A stretch of DNA of 41,070 bases, taken from positions 38,270-79,339 of the forward strand of contig NZ_JAHSQD010000001.1 in assembly GCF_020103755.1 (NCBI RefSeq), given 5' to 3'. Origin of the DNA: Streptomyces sp. LS1784 (lineage in GTDB: Bacteria; Actinomycetota; Actinomycetes; Streptomycetales; Streptomycetaceae). The notes below the pieces were generated by a model. That model was not told the origin of the DNA, did not search any database, and saw only the letters and a program-made list of their open reading frames with translations. Shown here in pieces: positions 1-7,974 of the stretch. Each line of letters opens with the position of its first letter. Within the stretch, counting starts at the first letter, position 1. The position numbers and the translations under genes are program-made.

Positions 1-23
1 GTCGGTGTGGCTGCCCCCCATGG

Positions 24-61
24 GGTGGGGGGCCCGGGCCTTGGCCGCCGGGGCCCCCACC
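24..61 (-). terminator. Putative terminator of the replication operon
   Basis: Imperfect GC-rich inverted repeat (arms GGTGGGGGGCCC and GGGCCCCCACC, one bulged G, about 15-base loop) just downstream of the last leftward gene. There is no clear T-run, so this is a structural guess. It lies at the window edge and cannot be judged from what follows. Confidence 0.4.
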
Positions 62-76
62 ACCGCATGACAGCGA

Positions 77-481
77 TCAGGCCTTCGGGAGCGTTATCCC
101 CAGTTCGAGCATCGCCGGCGAGGCCGGGCCGCCCTCGGAGCGCTCGGTCTTGTAGCCCTTGACCCGGGGTGCGACGGTGCGCGGGTCCACGGCCTCGGAG
201 GGGGCGCCGGTGGAGTAGAGGCCCTCGGGGTCCTGGTCGCGGTCGTGCGGCAGGAGCCAGAAGACGCGGCGGCGGAAGGTGCCGGAGGCCCGGGAGGACT
301 TGGCGTCGGGGCCGAGGATGGCGTAGCCGACCATGCGGCCGTCGCGGTGGTAGGCCGGGCGGCCGCGGCGGGTGGTGAGGCGGTCCAGCGACTGACGGAC
401 GTAGTCGAGGTCGGAGGTGTCCTCCAGCCAGACGAGGTCGGTTTCGTGGGCGAGCTCGGCCGGGTCGATCAGCGCGCTCAC
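77..481 (-). CDS. Small conserved-looking protein, third gene of replication operon
   Basis: 134-residue protein starting VSALIDPAELAHETDLVW and ending ELGITLPKA. I do not recognise the family. A longer frame exists upstream, but the start is best placed at the GTG that overlaps the helicase stop codon (GTGA, 478-481), the coupling used throughout this operon; the upstream part of that frame is antisense-quality Arg/Pro-rich sequence. The C-terminal half is rich in charged residues (KGYKTERSEGG) and there is no membrane segment or signal peptide. Translational coupling to the primase and helicase suggests a plasmid replication or copy-control accessory. That role is inference from position only. 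Confidence 0.65.
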   Translation of the reverse strand: MSALIDPAELAHETDLVWLEDTSDLDYVRQSLDRLTTRRGRPAYHRDGRMVGYAILGPDAKSSRASGTFRRRVFWLLPHDRDQDPEGLYSTGAPSEAVDPRTVAPRVKGYKTERSEGGPASPAMLELGITLPKA

Positions 482-2097
482 GCGTTGTGCTCCTCTGTGT
501 CGTCGGTGATCAGGCCGATGCCCGGGTAGTACTTGCGGCTGTTGGACAGGACCATCTCCTTGGGAGAGGTCATACCCAGTGTCTCTCGGACTCGTGCGGC
601 GAATGCACGCCCGGATACGGGATTGGCTCCCTCGAAGCCGCACCAACGGGTGTAGGCGCCGAAGAGCTGGGACTGTTCGGCACGCATGCCCTCGCCTGTG
701 ACGCACGCCTCCTTGAGGAAGCGGCCGACGTGGTCCTCGGTCTCGGCGTAGGCGGTGGTGGCGGTCTGGACGGCCTGGGGGCCGGCGAGGTCCTTCTCTC
801 CGGCGAAGTAGCGGCGGGCGCCTTCGATGAGCCAGGCAAGGATCCCGGGGCCCTCCTCGGCGACGAGGACGTGGGCCAGGTTGTCGATCTTGCGTTCCTC
901 GGGGACGACCCGCTCGAACGGGATCAGGCGCATGCGCCGCCAGAAGGCGAAGCCGCCGGTGCCGACCTCGGGGCGGTGGTTGCCGAGCAGCCAGAGCTTG
1001 TGGGTGGGCTCGAAGGAGAAGAAGTCCTGGCGCATCCGGCGGGCCTTGATCTTGTCACCGCCGGTGAGCAGCTTGACCCGGGCCTCGTCGAAGCGGTCGC
1101 CGGGCTTGAGCTCGGAGCAGACGATGATGCGGCGGCCGTGGAGTTCGGCGAGGTCGGTGGGGTGGCCGTCGAAGGTCTTGGCCATGAGGAAGCCTGGCGG
1201 GGCCGCGTCGGCGTAGTCGCCGAGGAGCTGGATCATGACGTCGAGCAGGACGGACTTGCCGTTCTTGCCCTGGCCGTAGAGGAAGGGCATGACCTGGGCT
1301 CCGACGTCGCCGCTGATCGAGTAGCCGAGCAGCAGGTGGAGGAAGTCGCGGGTCTGGCGGCCTTCCTTGTCGTCGCCGAAGGTGTCGGTCAGGAAGCGGT
1401 TCCAGCGCGGGGTGGGCATCCGGGCGGGGGCCAGGGTGGTGGACCGCGAGTGGTGGTGGACCTTCGGGTCGGGCGGGACGATGGCGCCGGTGCGCAGGTC
1501 GACGACGCCGCCGGGGGTGCACAGGGCGTAGGCGTCGGCGTCGAGGAGGGCGGCGTTGAGGACCATGCCGGGGGCGGACTTGGCCTGGGCGAGCATGGCG
1601 TTCATACCGGAGGTGGACAGCGCCCGGCGGCGGTGTCGGCGCAGGTCCGTGTTGGTGTAGAGGCCGCGCGGGTCGTGGGTGGCGATGCTCTCGGCCATCT
1701 CGCCGGCGGCCCACAGGACGGTGTCGTCCTCGTCGAGCTGCCAGCGGTGGGCGGACCAGCGGTACCAGCCGAGGCCGGGGACGTGGCGGTAGTCGCGTCC
1801 GTAGAGGTGGACGAAGAGCTTGGCGTTGCCGCGGTCGGAGAGTGAGTCGGGCAGCAGGCCGTGGGGGGTCGCCTGCGGGCCCCCCGCAGAGGCCTGCGTG
1901 GCCTGGACGGGCTCCACGGCCGCCTGCGGAAACGGGGCAGCGGCTGCTGTGGGCGTGGGGTCGAGGAGGCTCTCCTGGACGGCAGTGCCGTGCCAGGGCG
2001 GCTGCGAGGGGCTTGGGACGGGCGGGTATTCCAGGATCTGTTGCGCCGTGGCCACGGGGTCGAAGACCGTCCTCTTGCGGCGGGTGCTGTCGGTCAT
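478..2097 (-). CDS. Phage/plasmid primase-type SF3 helicase (P4/D5 family)
   Basis: 539 residues. About 85 N-terminal residues are Pro/Ala-rich and probably disordered. A D5_N-like region (about 90-250) follows, then the superfamily 3 helicase core. Walker A is GQGKNGKS (275-282), a B-like strand RIIVCSEL lies near 323-330, and motif C LWLLGNHRP (368-376) has the sensor Asn. This is the classic arrangement of the phage P4 alpha/D5 C-terminal half: a ring helicase that loads at a plasmid or phage origin. The primase half is supplied by the upstream gene, which overlaps it by ATGA at 2094-2097, so the two probably act as one complex. The iteron field upstream of the operon is the likely loading site. 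The helicase assignment is confident; the plasmid-initiator role is inferred. Confidence 0.9.
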   Translation of the reverse strand: MTDSTRRKRTVFDPVATAQQILEYPPVPSPSQPPWHGTAVQESLLDPTPTAAAAPFPQAAVEPVQATQASAGGPQATPHGLLPDSLSDRGNAKLFVHLYGRDYRHVPGLGWYRWSAHRWQLDEDDTVLWAAGEMAESIATHDPRGLYTNTDLRRHRRRALSTSGMNAMLAQAKSAPGMVLNAALLDADAYALCTPGGVVDLRTGAIVPPDPKVHHHSRSTTLAPARMPTPRWNRFLTDTFGDDKEGRQTRDFLHLLLGYSISGDVGAQVMPFLYGQGKNGKSVLLDVMIQLLGDYADAAPPGFLMAKTFDGHPTDLAELHGRRIIVCSELKPGDRFDEARVKLLTGGDKIKARRMRQDFFSFEPTHKLWLLGNHRPEVGTGGFAFWRRMRLIPFERVVPEERKIDNLAHVLVAEEGPGILAWLIEGARRYFAGEKDLAGPQAVQTATTAYAETEDHVGRFLKEACVTGEGMRAEQSQLFGAYTRWCGFEGANPVSGRAFAARVRETLGMTSPKEMVLSNSRKYYPGIGLITDDTEEHNA

Positions 2098-3197
2098 CCG
2101 CGGGCCTTCCCGATGTGCAGGGGCTGCCGGGTCCCGGCTGCCAGGCCGGAACGGATGACGGCGGAGTTGTGCCGGTCCTGGGCGGGACGGGCGGTGCGGG
2201 CCGCGTCGAGGAGGAGCTGTTCGGCGGCGGCGTGCGTGAGGTGGCCGGCCGAGACCAGGCCTCCCACGGTGTAGGCGGCGCGGTTGAGCTTGCCGGTGAA
2301 GCCCGCGCCCTCGGGGGTGGTGGCACAGTCGGTGACCTCCTGGAGCACGGTGTCGAGCACCTTTTCCGCGCCCTGCTTGCCACCACCCGCGGCGACGACG
2401 GCCTGGCGGGCACGGTCGGGGACAGCCGGCTGCGGCACCCTCGGGCGGCCGGGCCGGTCCTTGAGGTGTCCGGTACGGATGAGTTCCTCGCTGAGCCAGT
2501 CGGGCAGTGGGGCGGGGGTCCGGGCTCCGGGAAGCGGGGTGTAGGTGCCGGCGGCGGTGACGGTCCCGGGGGCGACGATGTAGCCGCCGTGGGCCCGGAC
2601 GTCGACCTGCCAGGCCAGGGCGCGGCCCGCGGAGGAGCCGGTGGAGCAGGTGAACCGGCGGTCGGTGTGGTCCTGGTACCAGATGTGCAGGCCCCCGGAG
2701 GGCGTGCGTACCCGCAGGGTTCCCTCGTCCGTCGTGGGGTCGGGAGCACGGCGGAGGGCGGCCAGCAGGGCGAGAGTGTGGTAGCCGTTCTCCAGCCCTT
2801 CGAGGTCGACGTCCTCGTGGATGGGGATGCCGGGCAGGATGCGGTCCCGGGCGGGGACGACGTCGGTGTGGCTGTCCACGTCAATGACCACCAGGCCGGC
2901 CGGCCCGCAGGCGACGCCTGCTCCGAAGTCCGGGTTGACGCGCCACCAGGCGGAGAGGACGCCCTGGTCCAGAGTCGCTGCATGGAACCCGTGGCACCAA
3001 CGGCCTGCTGCGGGGCAGGGGCAGTCGGCGGGGGAGTGCGGGGACTCCTGGCAGGGCCGGCAGTTGGCGGGCGGGGTCTTGCGTCCGGGGGCTAGAGGGT
3101 GGACAGGCCAGCCCTGGACGGCACACCAGCGGGCGACTGCCAGCGCAGCAGGCTGGCGGTCCGCTCGGTCGCTCCCCACGGCCATCGGCGCCGTCAC
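2094..3197 (-). CDS. Bifunctional DNA primase/polymerase (Prim-Pol, AEP superfamily)
   Basis: 367 residues from a GTG start (a second possible start is the Met at residue 5). It has the Prim-Pol fold signatures: catalytic acidic pair in VVIDVDSH (D106, D108) and catalytic His in GGLHIWYQ (H171). A Cys cluster at about 46-68 (CRPCQ, DCPCP, WCH) before the catalytic motif could bind zinc. Family members make primers and extend them, and in actinobacterial plasmids and phages they usually pair with an SF3 helicase, as here. It is the first gene of a tightly overlapping operon whose promoter must lie in the 3200-3260 repeat region, which allows autoregulation by binding to its own origin. The assignment is strong. 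Whether the replicon is circular or linear cannot be told from this window. Confidence 0.9.
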   Translation of the reverse strand: MTAPMAVGSDRADRQPAALAVARWCAVQGWPVHPLAPGRKTPPANCRPCQESPHSPADCPCPAAGRWCHGFHAATLDQGVLSAWWRVNPDFGAGVACGPAGLVVIDVDSHTDVVPARDRILPGIPIHEDVDLEGLENGYHTLALLAALRRAPDPTTDEGTLRVRTPSGGLHIWYQDHTDRRFTCSTGSSAGRALAWQVDVRAHGGYIVAPGTVTAAGTYTPLPGARTPAPLPDWLSEELIRTGHLKDRPGRPRVPQPAVPDRARQAVVAAGGGKQGAEKVLDTVLQEVTDCATTPEGAGFTGKLNRAAYTVGGLVSAGHLTHAAAEQLLLDAARTARPAQDRHNSAVIRSGLAAGTRQPLHIGKARG

Positions 3198-3212
3198 GCT
3201 GGTCCCTTCCCC

Positions 3213-3247
3213 TTGTTCGGTAGCTGCTCGTTGTTCGGTAGCTGCTC
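3213..3247. repeat. Tandem 18-bp direct repeat before the primase operon
   Basis: TTGTTCGGTAGCTGCTCg occurs at 3213-3230 and again, identical over 17 bases, at 3231-3247, immediately upstream of the primase start (3197). It is a different unit from the AGCGACTGAAGC iterons that follow. The position, where the operon leader or promoter must be, suggests a regulatory or initiator-binding site. Confidence 0.75.
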
Positions 3248-3253
3248 AGACTT

Positions 3254-4160
3254 GAGTCGCTCGTTCAGTCGCTGAAGGCAAAAAGCCAGGTCAGGGCACT
3301 GGTGGGTATCGGATCAGCGACTGAAGCGACCGAAGTCCAGAAGATAGCTCACACAGACTAGCCGAGCGAGGACGTGCGAACCGTTACTACCGGGGCTTGC
3401 GGGCAAACTCAGCGACCAAGCCCTGGGGAAGCGACTGAGCCTGTTCAGTCGCTGGTTTGGGTACTCCGTCGTTTACGCAGGTCAGAGGCCATTTTCACAG
3501 CAAACAGCGACTGAAGCGACTGAAGCCCGGGTCTATAACGCGCACACGCACACGGGAATGTCTTCATATACCCAACCTTGAGTCGCTTCGGTCGCTGTTG
3601 TGGCGAGTATATGTGCCCTGACCTGGGGTTTTGTTGAGCGACTGAAGCCCAGCGACTGAAAGCGACTGAGTCTCTCGGGGCGCTTCCCCCGGCGTGTCGC
3701 CCGTGTCAGGCACGCCTGAAGGGCCGGAGGTGGGTCGCTTTGGGTCGCTTCGGTAGCTTCAGTAGCTCCAGCGACCCGGCCTTGAGGAGTGGAACCATGC
3801 GGGGACCGGAGCAGGCAGGTTCTCGCCCCAGGTAGCGGCCGAGACCTTTTGCCGCCAGTCGCTTGGGTCGCTGCCGCCCTCCAGGTGCTGCACCAGATCC
3901 GCGAGACCGGACTCCCCGACCCTGCTGCCAGGCCGTCGGTTCAGTGAACGACATGTCGTCCAGCGACTCAGCGACCGAAGCGACCCAAGCACCGACTTGC
4001 CTGTGTACCTGCCACCCCTCAGCGAGCTGCCCCCGGTCGAGGCCTGCGCGCGCCTGTTGACCGCCGGCTGTCCGGGCCGCCCCCGTACCCGATCCAGCCG
4101 GCTTGCGCGGCTTACGACTCAGCCCGGGATTGAGGGGCTGAGTGTGCCGAGCGACTTGAG
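3254..4160. repeat. Iteron field, putative plasmid replication origin
   Basis: About 20 copies of a short core AGCGACy, often as AGCGACTGAAGC, occur in both orientations. Clear clusters: 3254-3273, 3315-3335, 3411-3453, 3505-3526 (two head-to-tail copies), 3580-3597, 3636-3670 (three copies), 3732-3776, 3856-3872, 3961-3990 and 4150-4160. Several copies sit 9-13 bp apart, close to one helical turn. The stretch 3530-3630 is less GC-rich than its surroundings (cttcatatacccaacc, gagtatatgtgccc) and may be the unwinding element. No convincing gene crosses the region. Iterons beside a primase/helicase operon are the usual form of an origin; the function is inferred. Confidence 0.7.
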
Positions 4161-4758
4161 ACGGGGCCGCACGGCTTCGCTCCTTGATCACGAAGAAACC
4201 GTGTGGCGGGCCGCTCGATCAGCTTCCTGGGCCGAGAGGTCAGCCCCAAGTGAGCGGGTCGAGGTGGAGGTGGAAGCGCAGGCCGTGAACGGCCCGGGTC
4301 ACCAGGCAGGCTCCCGCATCACCGTCGTACCACCCGAGTGCGCGCGGGCCCGGCACTCCCCTGGCCGTCCAGCCGGCTCGGCATTCACAGCTCGGGACCG
4401 AGCATCCCCGCCGCGGCCACAGGACGAACTGCTGCGTGACCGCTCCCTGTGGGTGGCAAAAAGCGGCACCCCCCTGCAAAGCCGGTTCCCTCGCCGAAGC
4501 CGTCGGTGCGGGACACGCGCCGCACCTCGGCGAAGCCCGCCGCCCCGGACCACACTCTCATCGGTGCGGCTGCTCGGCCGCCTGAGAGCGGCTGGGATGC
4601 GCTCTCCTGGTGGGGATCGAGAAGGCGTTGAGCTGGCACGCGCAGGGGACAGCCTTCATGACGAGCCTGGATGTGAGCGAGGGCGGCCGAGCCGGTATGT
4701 GGTCAGGACCACACCTCACAACGAGTCATCGTCAAGACCTGTGGATGGGCGATCGTTG
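4161..4758. other. No recognisable gene
   Basis: Several open frames cross this stretch on both strands but none gives a recognisable protein. All are Arg/Pro/Ser-rich, as expected from random high-GC DNA, and none has a good ribosome-binding site. No repeat or terminator was noticed. Confidence 0.5.
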
Positions 4759-5085
4759 TCAGTCTGATTCGATCGGGATGATGGCGACGAGTTCGACTTC
4801 GAACCCGTCGGTGTTCTCCAGATAGGCGGCGTAGGTCTGTTCGCCGCCGGCGTGCGGGTGCCGGTCGGGGAACATCAAGGTCCAGCCGTGCTGCGCGGCC
4901 TCGGAGACCAGTGTCTCCACGGTGTGGTGGTCCTCAACGTGGAATGCGAGATGGTTCAGGCCGGGCCGGCACCGCTCGTGCTGGTCCGCGGTGAGCGCCG
5001 GGGACTGTTCGAAGACCAGGTAGGTCGTCCCGAGCCGCCAGCTGTGGCCGTTGTTCCAGCTCTGAAACGGTGTGTAGCCGAGGGA
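4759..5085 (-). pseudogene. VOC-superfamily (glyoxalase-like) protein, N-terminus lost
   Basis: The leftward frame reads LGYTPFQSWNNGHSWRLG, then LNHLAFHVEDH, then YAAYLENTDGFEVELV, ending IPIESD. The HLAFHV and late DGFEVELV motifs, with metal-ligand His and Glu, are typical of the second beta-alpha-beta half of vicinal oxygen chelate proteins (glyoxalase I, fosfomycin- and bleomycin-resistance types). An in-frame TAA at 5086-5088 precedes the open part and no start fits, so about the first 25-40 residues are missing. The break coincides with the IS5 remnant next door, so insertion or deletion of that element probably truncated the gene. The substrate cannot be assigned. Confidence 0.7.
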
Positions 5086-5420
5086 TTACAGCCGGTGTGG
5101 ACGGTACTCGGGCCAGTGTAGGTGCCGGCGCGCGCCATTCTCCGCGTGAGTGTGATCAGGGCGGCCCAGCACATCGTCTGCGGGTGGTGATCGGGGCGGC
5201 GCTCGTGGACACGGTTGGCCGGCGGGCGCGTGAGAGCCACCCCCAGGGTCCTCTCCACCACCCACCTGTGCGCCAGTACCGCGAACCCTTTCGGAAAGTC
5301 GTACACCACCCGCCACCAGGGGAAGTCCGCCGGGAGCGCGCGCCACGTACCGCCATTGCCGACGGCCTACCGCACAGCGCAGGGCATTCCGCGATGGCGG
5401 TGTTCCTCAGGACGCCCGCC
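5086..5420 (-). mobile_element. IS5-family transposase remnant
   Basis: The leftward frame contains GGTWRALPADFP, the N-terminal hallmark of Streptomyces IS5-type transposases, followed immediately by VYDFPKGFAVLAHRWVVERT, the C-terminal region with the last catalytic Glu. The central DDE core of about 150 residues is therefore missing. A TAG stop lies in frame at 5367-5369. It is an internally deleted relic. Its downstream end runs into the truncated VOC gene. Confidence 0.75.
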
Positions 5421-5438
5421 CCGGCCCTCCAGCCAGGC

Positions 5439-6005
5439 TTATTGAGCCCGGCCGGCCTTCCACTCCCGGGCGAGCGTCGCGTAGACGTACTCGCTGCCCC
5501 AGCGCTCGTTGTCGAGGTCGTTCTCGACAAGGTGTGCCTCCCGGCGCATGCCGAGGCGCTCGCACACGCGCACCGATCCGGTGTTGAGTGCGTCGAGGCG
5601 GGCGAAGAGCCGGTGGGCGCCCAGCTCGGCGAAGGCCAGTGCGGCGGTCGCACGTGCCGCCTCGGTCGCGTAACCCCGGCCGCCGTACGCCGGGTTGAAG
5701 GTCCAGCCGATCTCGACCTGGCGCGCCCGCGCGCTCGCGAGCTTCAGGACAACCTCGCCGACGACCTTTGCCTCGCCGACCGGGCAGACGGCGACCACGA
5801 GGTCGTCGCCGTCCTCGGCCCATGCCGTGCCGGCCGCGCGCCGCGTCAGGCTCTGCGCGCACTGTTCGCGGGTGAGCGGCTGCCGGTAGAGGTAGCGAGC
5901 GACATCGGGGAGGCTCTGGTACGCGTACAGGTCATCGAGGTCGTCCGGCGTGAACGGACGCAAAAGAAGCCGTTCGGTGTTGAAGGGCAGCGAGAGCGCG
6001 GTCAT
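5439..6005 (-). CDS. GNAT N-acetyltransferase, RimJ/RimL type
   Basis: 188 residues starting MTALSLPFNTERLLLRPF. RLLLRPFTPDDLDDL is the standard N-terminal strand/helix of RimJ/RimL-like acetyltransferases. NPAYGGRGYATEA is motif A, the acetyl-CoA pyrophosphate loop (consensus Q/RxxGxG/A), and NTGSVRVCERLGMRRE is the C-terminal GNAT motif. The length matches the family. The ATG has a GGAGGAG-like ribosome site upstream. Members acetylate N-terminal amines, spermidine-like amines or aminoglycosides, and this sequence does not discriminate between them. It stands alone, with an IS relic downstream and a divergent NUDIX gene upstream. Confidence 0.9.
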   Translation of the reverse strand: MTALSLPFNTERLLLRPFTPDDLDDLYAYQSLPDVARYLYRQPLTREQCAQSLTRRAAGTAWAEDGDDLVVAVCPVGEAKVVGEVVLKLASARARQVEIGWTFNPAYGGRGYATEAARATAALAFAELGAHRLFARLDALNTGSVRVCERLGMRREAHLVENDLDNERWGSEYVYATLAREWKAGRAQ

Positions 6006-6346
6006 CAATCTGGTCTCCTCCGGGGACACCCCGCCAGCCTGTGACCGGACCGTGGAGCCCCAACGACTCGTCCTGGGCAACAACGCCGTTCTAAACCCCT
6101 TGCCACCAGCTGCGCAACCGTAATTTTTACGACCTTGGGCTGACACTCCAGCAGGACTTCGATGTTTTGCCTGCTCAGAGCCGGCGTGGTGAGTGCTGTG
6201 GGCTGGTGAACCGTCAGTGGCGGTCTCCATCGGGCCGCCGTTCGCCGGTGGTCTCCCGGACATGCCCCACCCTCCGCCAGGAACCGGCCGGCAACCGGCA
6301 GCGGAGCGGCCACCGCGCGCCGGCCCGGGGCCGTACCGTCCTGGCC

Positions 6347-6889
6347 ATGACGACCGACACCACCGCGTCGTGGCGCGAGATCGAGCGCACCACCGTGTTC
6401 AGCAAGTTCGGCCGGTCCGTGGACCGTGTCGAGTTCGAGCTGCCCGACGGGCGGAAGGAGGAGTTCTACCTCAAGACCGAGCGCCCGGCCGGTGCGGTGC
6501 TCGCCCTCACCACCGAACAGAAGGTCATCCTCGCCCGCCAGTACCGGCCCGGCCCGGACCAGGTGCTCTACGAACTGCCCGGCGGCTTCCTCGAACCGGG
6601 AGAGGAAGCGCTGGACGCCATCGCCAGGGAGTTGCTGGAGGAAACCGGCTACCAGGGCGAGGTCCACGCCGTCGGACCGTATTGGCTGGACGCCTACTCC
6701 AACGCCCGCCGCTTCGCTTTCTTCGCCACTGGCTGCGTCAAGGCCGCTGAACCGATCCCCGAGCGCACCGAGTTCATCGACGTCGTCACCCTCGACCTCG
6801 CGCAGTTCCGCACCCGCGTGCTCCGCAGCGGCGAGATGACCGACACCGCCGCCGCCTATCTCGCCCTGGACGTGCTGAACCTCCTGTAG
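6347..6889 (+). CDS. NUDIX hydrolase, ADP-ribose pyrophosphatase-like
   Basis: 180 residues from ATG MTTDTTASW. The complete NUDIX box runs from about 80 to 102 (GFLEPGEEALDAIARELLEE then TGY), matching Gx5Ex7REUxEExGU, preceded by LYELPGG, which is common in ADP-ribose/ADP-sugar pyrophosphatases. The N-terminal beta domain (VEFELPDGRKEEFYL) also fits that subgroup. An in-frame region upstream exists but lacks coding character; no strong ribosome site precedes the chosen ATG, so a leaderless transcript is possible. The next small ORF starts about 60 bases downstream with a good GGAGG and may be co-transcribed. The exact substrate is unproven. Confidence 0.9.
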   Translation: MTTDTTASWREIERTTVFSKFGRSVDRVEFELPDGRKEEFYLKTERPAGAVLALTTEQKVILARQYRPGPDQVLYELPGGFLEPGEEALDAIARELLEETGYQGEVHAVGPYWLDAYSNARRFAFFATGCVKAAEPIPERTEFIDVVTLDLAQFRTRVLRSGEMTDTAAAYLALDVLNLL

Positions 6890-6951
6890 TTCCCCTGGGG
6901 GGCGGGCGGTTCGGCAGCCGCCTCACCCACCCGCCATCCGGGAGGAACCTC

Positions 6952-7092
6952 GTGACCGGACAGAGCACCACCGACACCACCGCCCCGTCCCACAGCAGCG
7001 CGCTCGTCTCCCTGCCCGCCGGCGCCGTCGCCCTGGTCCTGGCCGGTGGCAAAGGCAGCCGCCTGCGCGCCGCACCCGACGTCTTCACCTGA
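6952..7092 (+). pseudogene. N-terminal fragment of a sugar-phosphate nucleotidyltransferase
   Basis: 46-codon ORF with a clear GGAGG ribosome site and GTG start, reading VTGQSTTDTTAPSHSS and then VALVLAGGKGSRLRA. LAGGKGSRL is the nucleotide-binding loop that opens ADP-glucose, dTDP-glucose and related pyrophosphorylases. In an intact enzyme it is followed by roughly 250 or more residues, but here the frame stops at DVFT. It is most likely the surviving 5' end of such a gene, cut by recombination; a short real peptide cannot be excluded. The TGA overlaps the next ATG (TGATG). Confidence 0.5.
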
Positions 7093-7462
7093 TGTGGGAG
7101 CGATACGTCCCCAGCGGGGCCGTGCCCCCGAGCGCTTCGCAGATCGAGGCCCTCCCGGAGCCGCTCAGAGCCAACGTGGCCGTCGAACTGATGGCCACGC
7201 CTGCCGCCGACGACCTCGTCCGGCCCAGCTCGAAGCTCCTGAACCGTGAGATCGCCCACCACACTCTGCCGCGCATTGTGAAGTGGCTCGGGTCCGGCGC
7301 GTACCCGTGGTCCGCCCTCGGCCGGGACCTCACCATTGCCGAACTGTGCCCCACCGACGCGGTTACCGAAGCCAGGCCGACGAGGACGACGAGGCCGACG
7401 AGGCCGACGAGGACGACAAGCGCGGCCACGAGGCCGAGGCCTGGGCCGACGGCCGCCTGTAA
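7092..7462 (+). pseudogene. Unknown protein with acidic tail, apparent frameshift
   Basis: The ATG at 7092 opens MWERYVPSGAVPPSASQ and continues in plausible coding frame (LPEPLRANVAVELM, HTLPRIVKWLGSGAYPW) to about 7365. From there the same frame turns into Arg/Thr/Pro repeats, while the adjacent frame reads QADEDDEADEADEDDKRG and ends HEAEAWADGRL-stop at 7460-7462. An acidic tail is far more credible than the Arg/Thr version, so I infer a one-base frameshift near 7365, natural or a sequencing error. The tail DNA is a GACGAGGCC-type triplet-rich repeat (7376-7422), prone to slippage. Family not recognised. It probably follows the fragment at 6952 in one transcript. Confidence 0.5.
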
Positions 7463-7547
7463 CCACCTGACGGCGGGCCAGCCTCCACGAGGACAGGCCC
7501 GCCGCCTTCCTCACCACCCCGCCGTCCAGATCAGGGAGACCACAGCC

Positions 7548-7805
7548 ATGGCCCGCATCGCTACGCACCACACCGCCCCGGCCGCCGACCACAAGCCGGT
7601 CCTGATCGCCATCCCGATCGTCGCCACCGACCCGTACGCCGGACCCGTCGGCCGACGCCACCACACCTGCGCGTCCTGCGAGAGCTCCAGGACCGGGGGA
7701 GAAGCCGCCTGCTGGAGCTGCGGAAGGCCGGTGACCGGTGAGCACCCCAACACCACCGCCGTCCTCCAGATGCCCCTGCACCGCCCCGCCAGCCACCCGG
7801 CCTGA
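7548..7805 (+). CDS. Small zinc-ribbon protein, unknown function
   Basis: 85 residues, start ATG (MARIATHHTAPAADHKP) with AGGGAG about 10 bases upstream. The C-terminal half has CASCESSRTGGEAACWSCG, a C-x2-C-x10-C-x2-C pattern expected to bind one zinc ion. There is no signal peptide or membrane helix. Small zinc-ribbon proteins like this are common in Streptomyces accessory DNA and usually bind nucleic acid or partner proteins, but I cannot name the family. A strong terminator follows within 20 bases, so it is probably the last gene of its unit. Confidence 0.7.
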   Translation: MARIATHHTAPAADHKPVLIAIPIVATDPYAGPVGRRHHTCASCESSRTGGEAACWSCGRPVTGEHPNTTAVLQMPLHRPASHPA

Positions 7806-7823
7806 CCAACCGCCAGCCCACCA

Positions 7824-7855
7824 GGCGGCCCCGCACCCAGTGGGGCGGGGCCGCC
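7824..7855 (+). terminator. Strong hairpin terminator
   Basis: Perfect 11-bp stem GGCGGCCCCGC/GCGGGGCCGCC with a 10-base loop, about 18 bases after the zinc-ribbon gene. There is no T-run, as is usual in Streptomyces. Confidence 0.75.
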
Positions 7856-7974
7856 CTGCCATCAACCTCGGGATGACGCGCGCCCCGGAAGCCCTGGAAC
7901 CGCTCCGAAATCCGATGGATCCTCCGCCGCAAGCGAGGCACAATCCCCGGGAACCGCGGCGAGGGGGAGCTTGT

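Noticed and set aside
3254..3990. CRISPR array
   Set aside because: The repeats are 7-12 bp, irregularly spaced and in both orientations, so they fit iterons and not a CRISPR array.
3997..4767. 256-codon rightward frame beside the iterons
   Set aside because: Arg/Ser/Pro-rich with no ribosome site and no recognisable segment; it overlaps iterons and the VOC remnant end.
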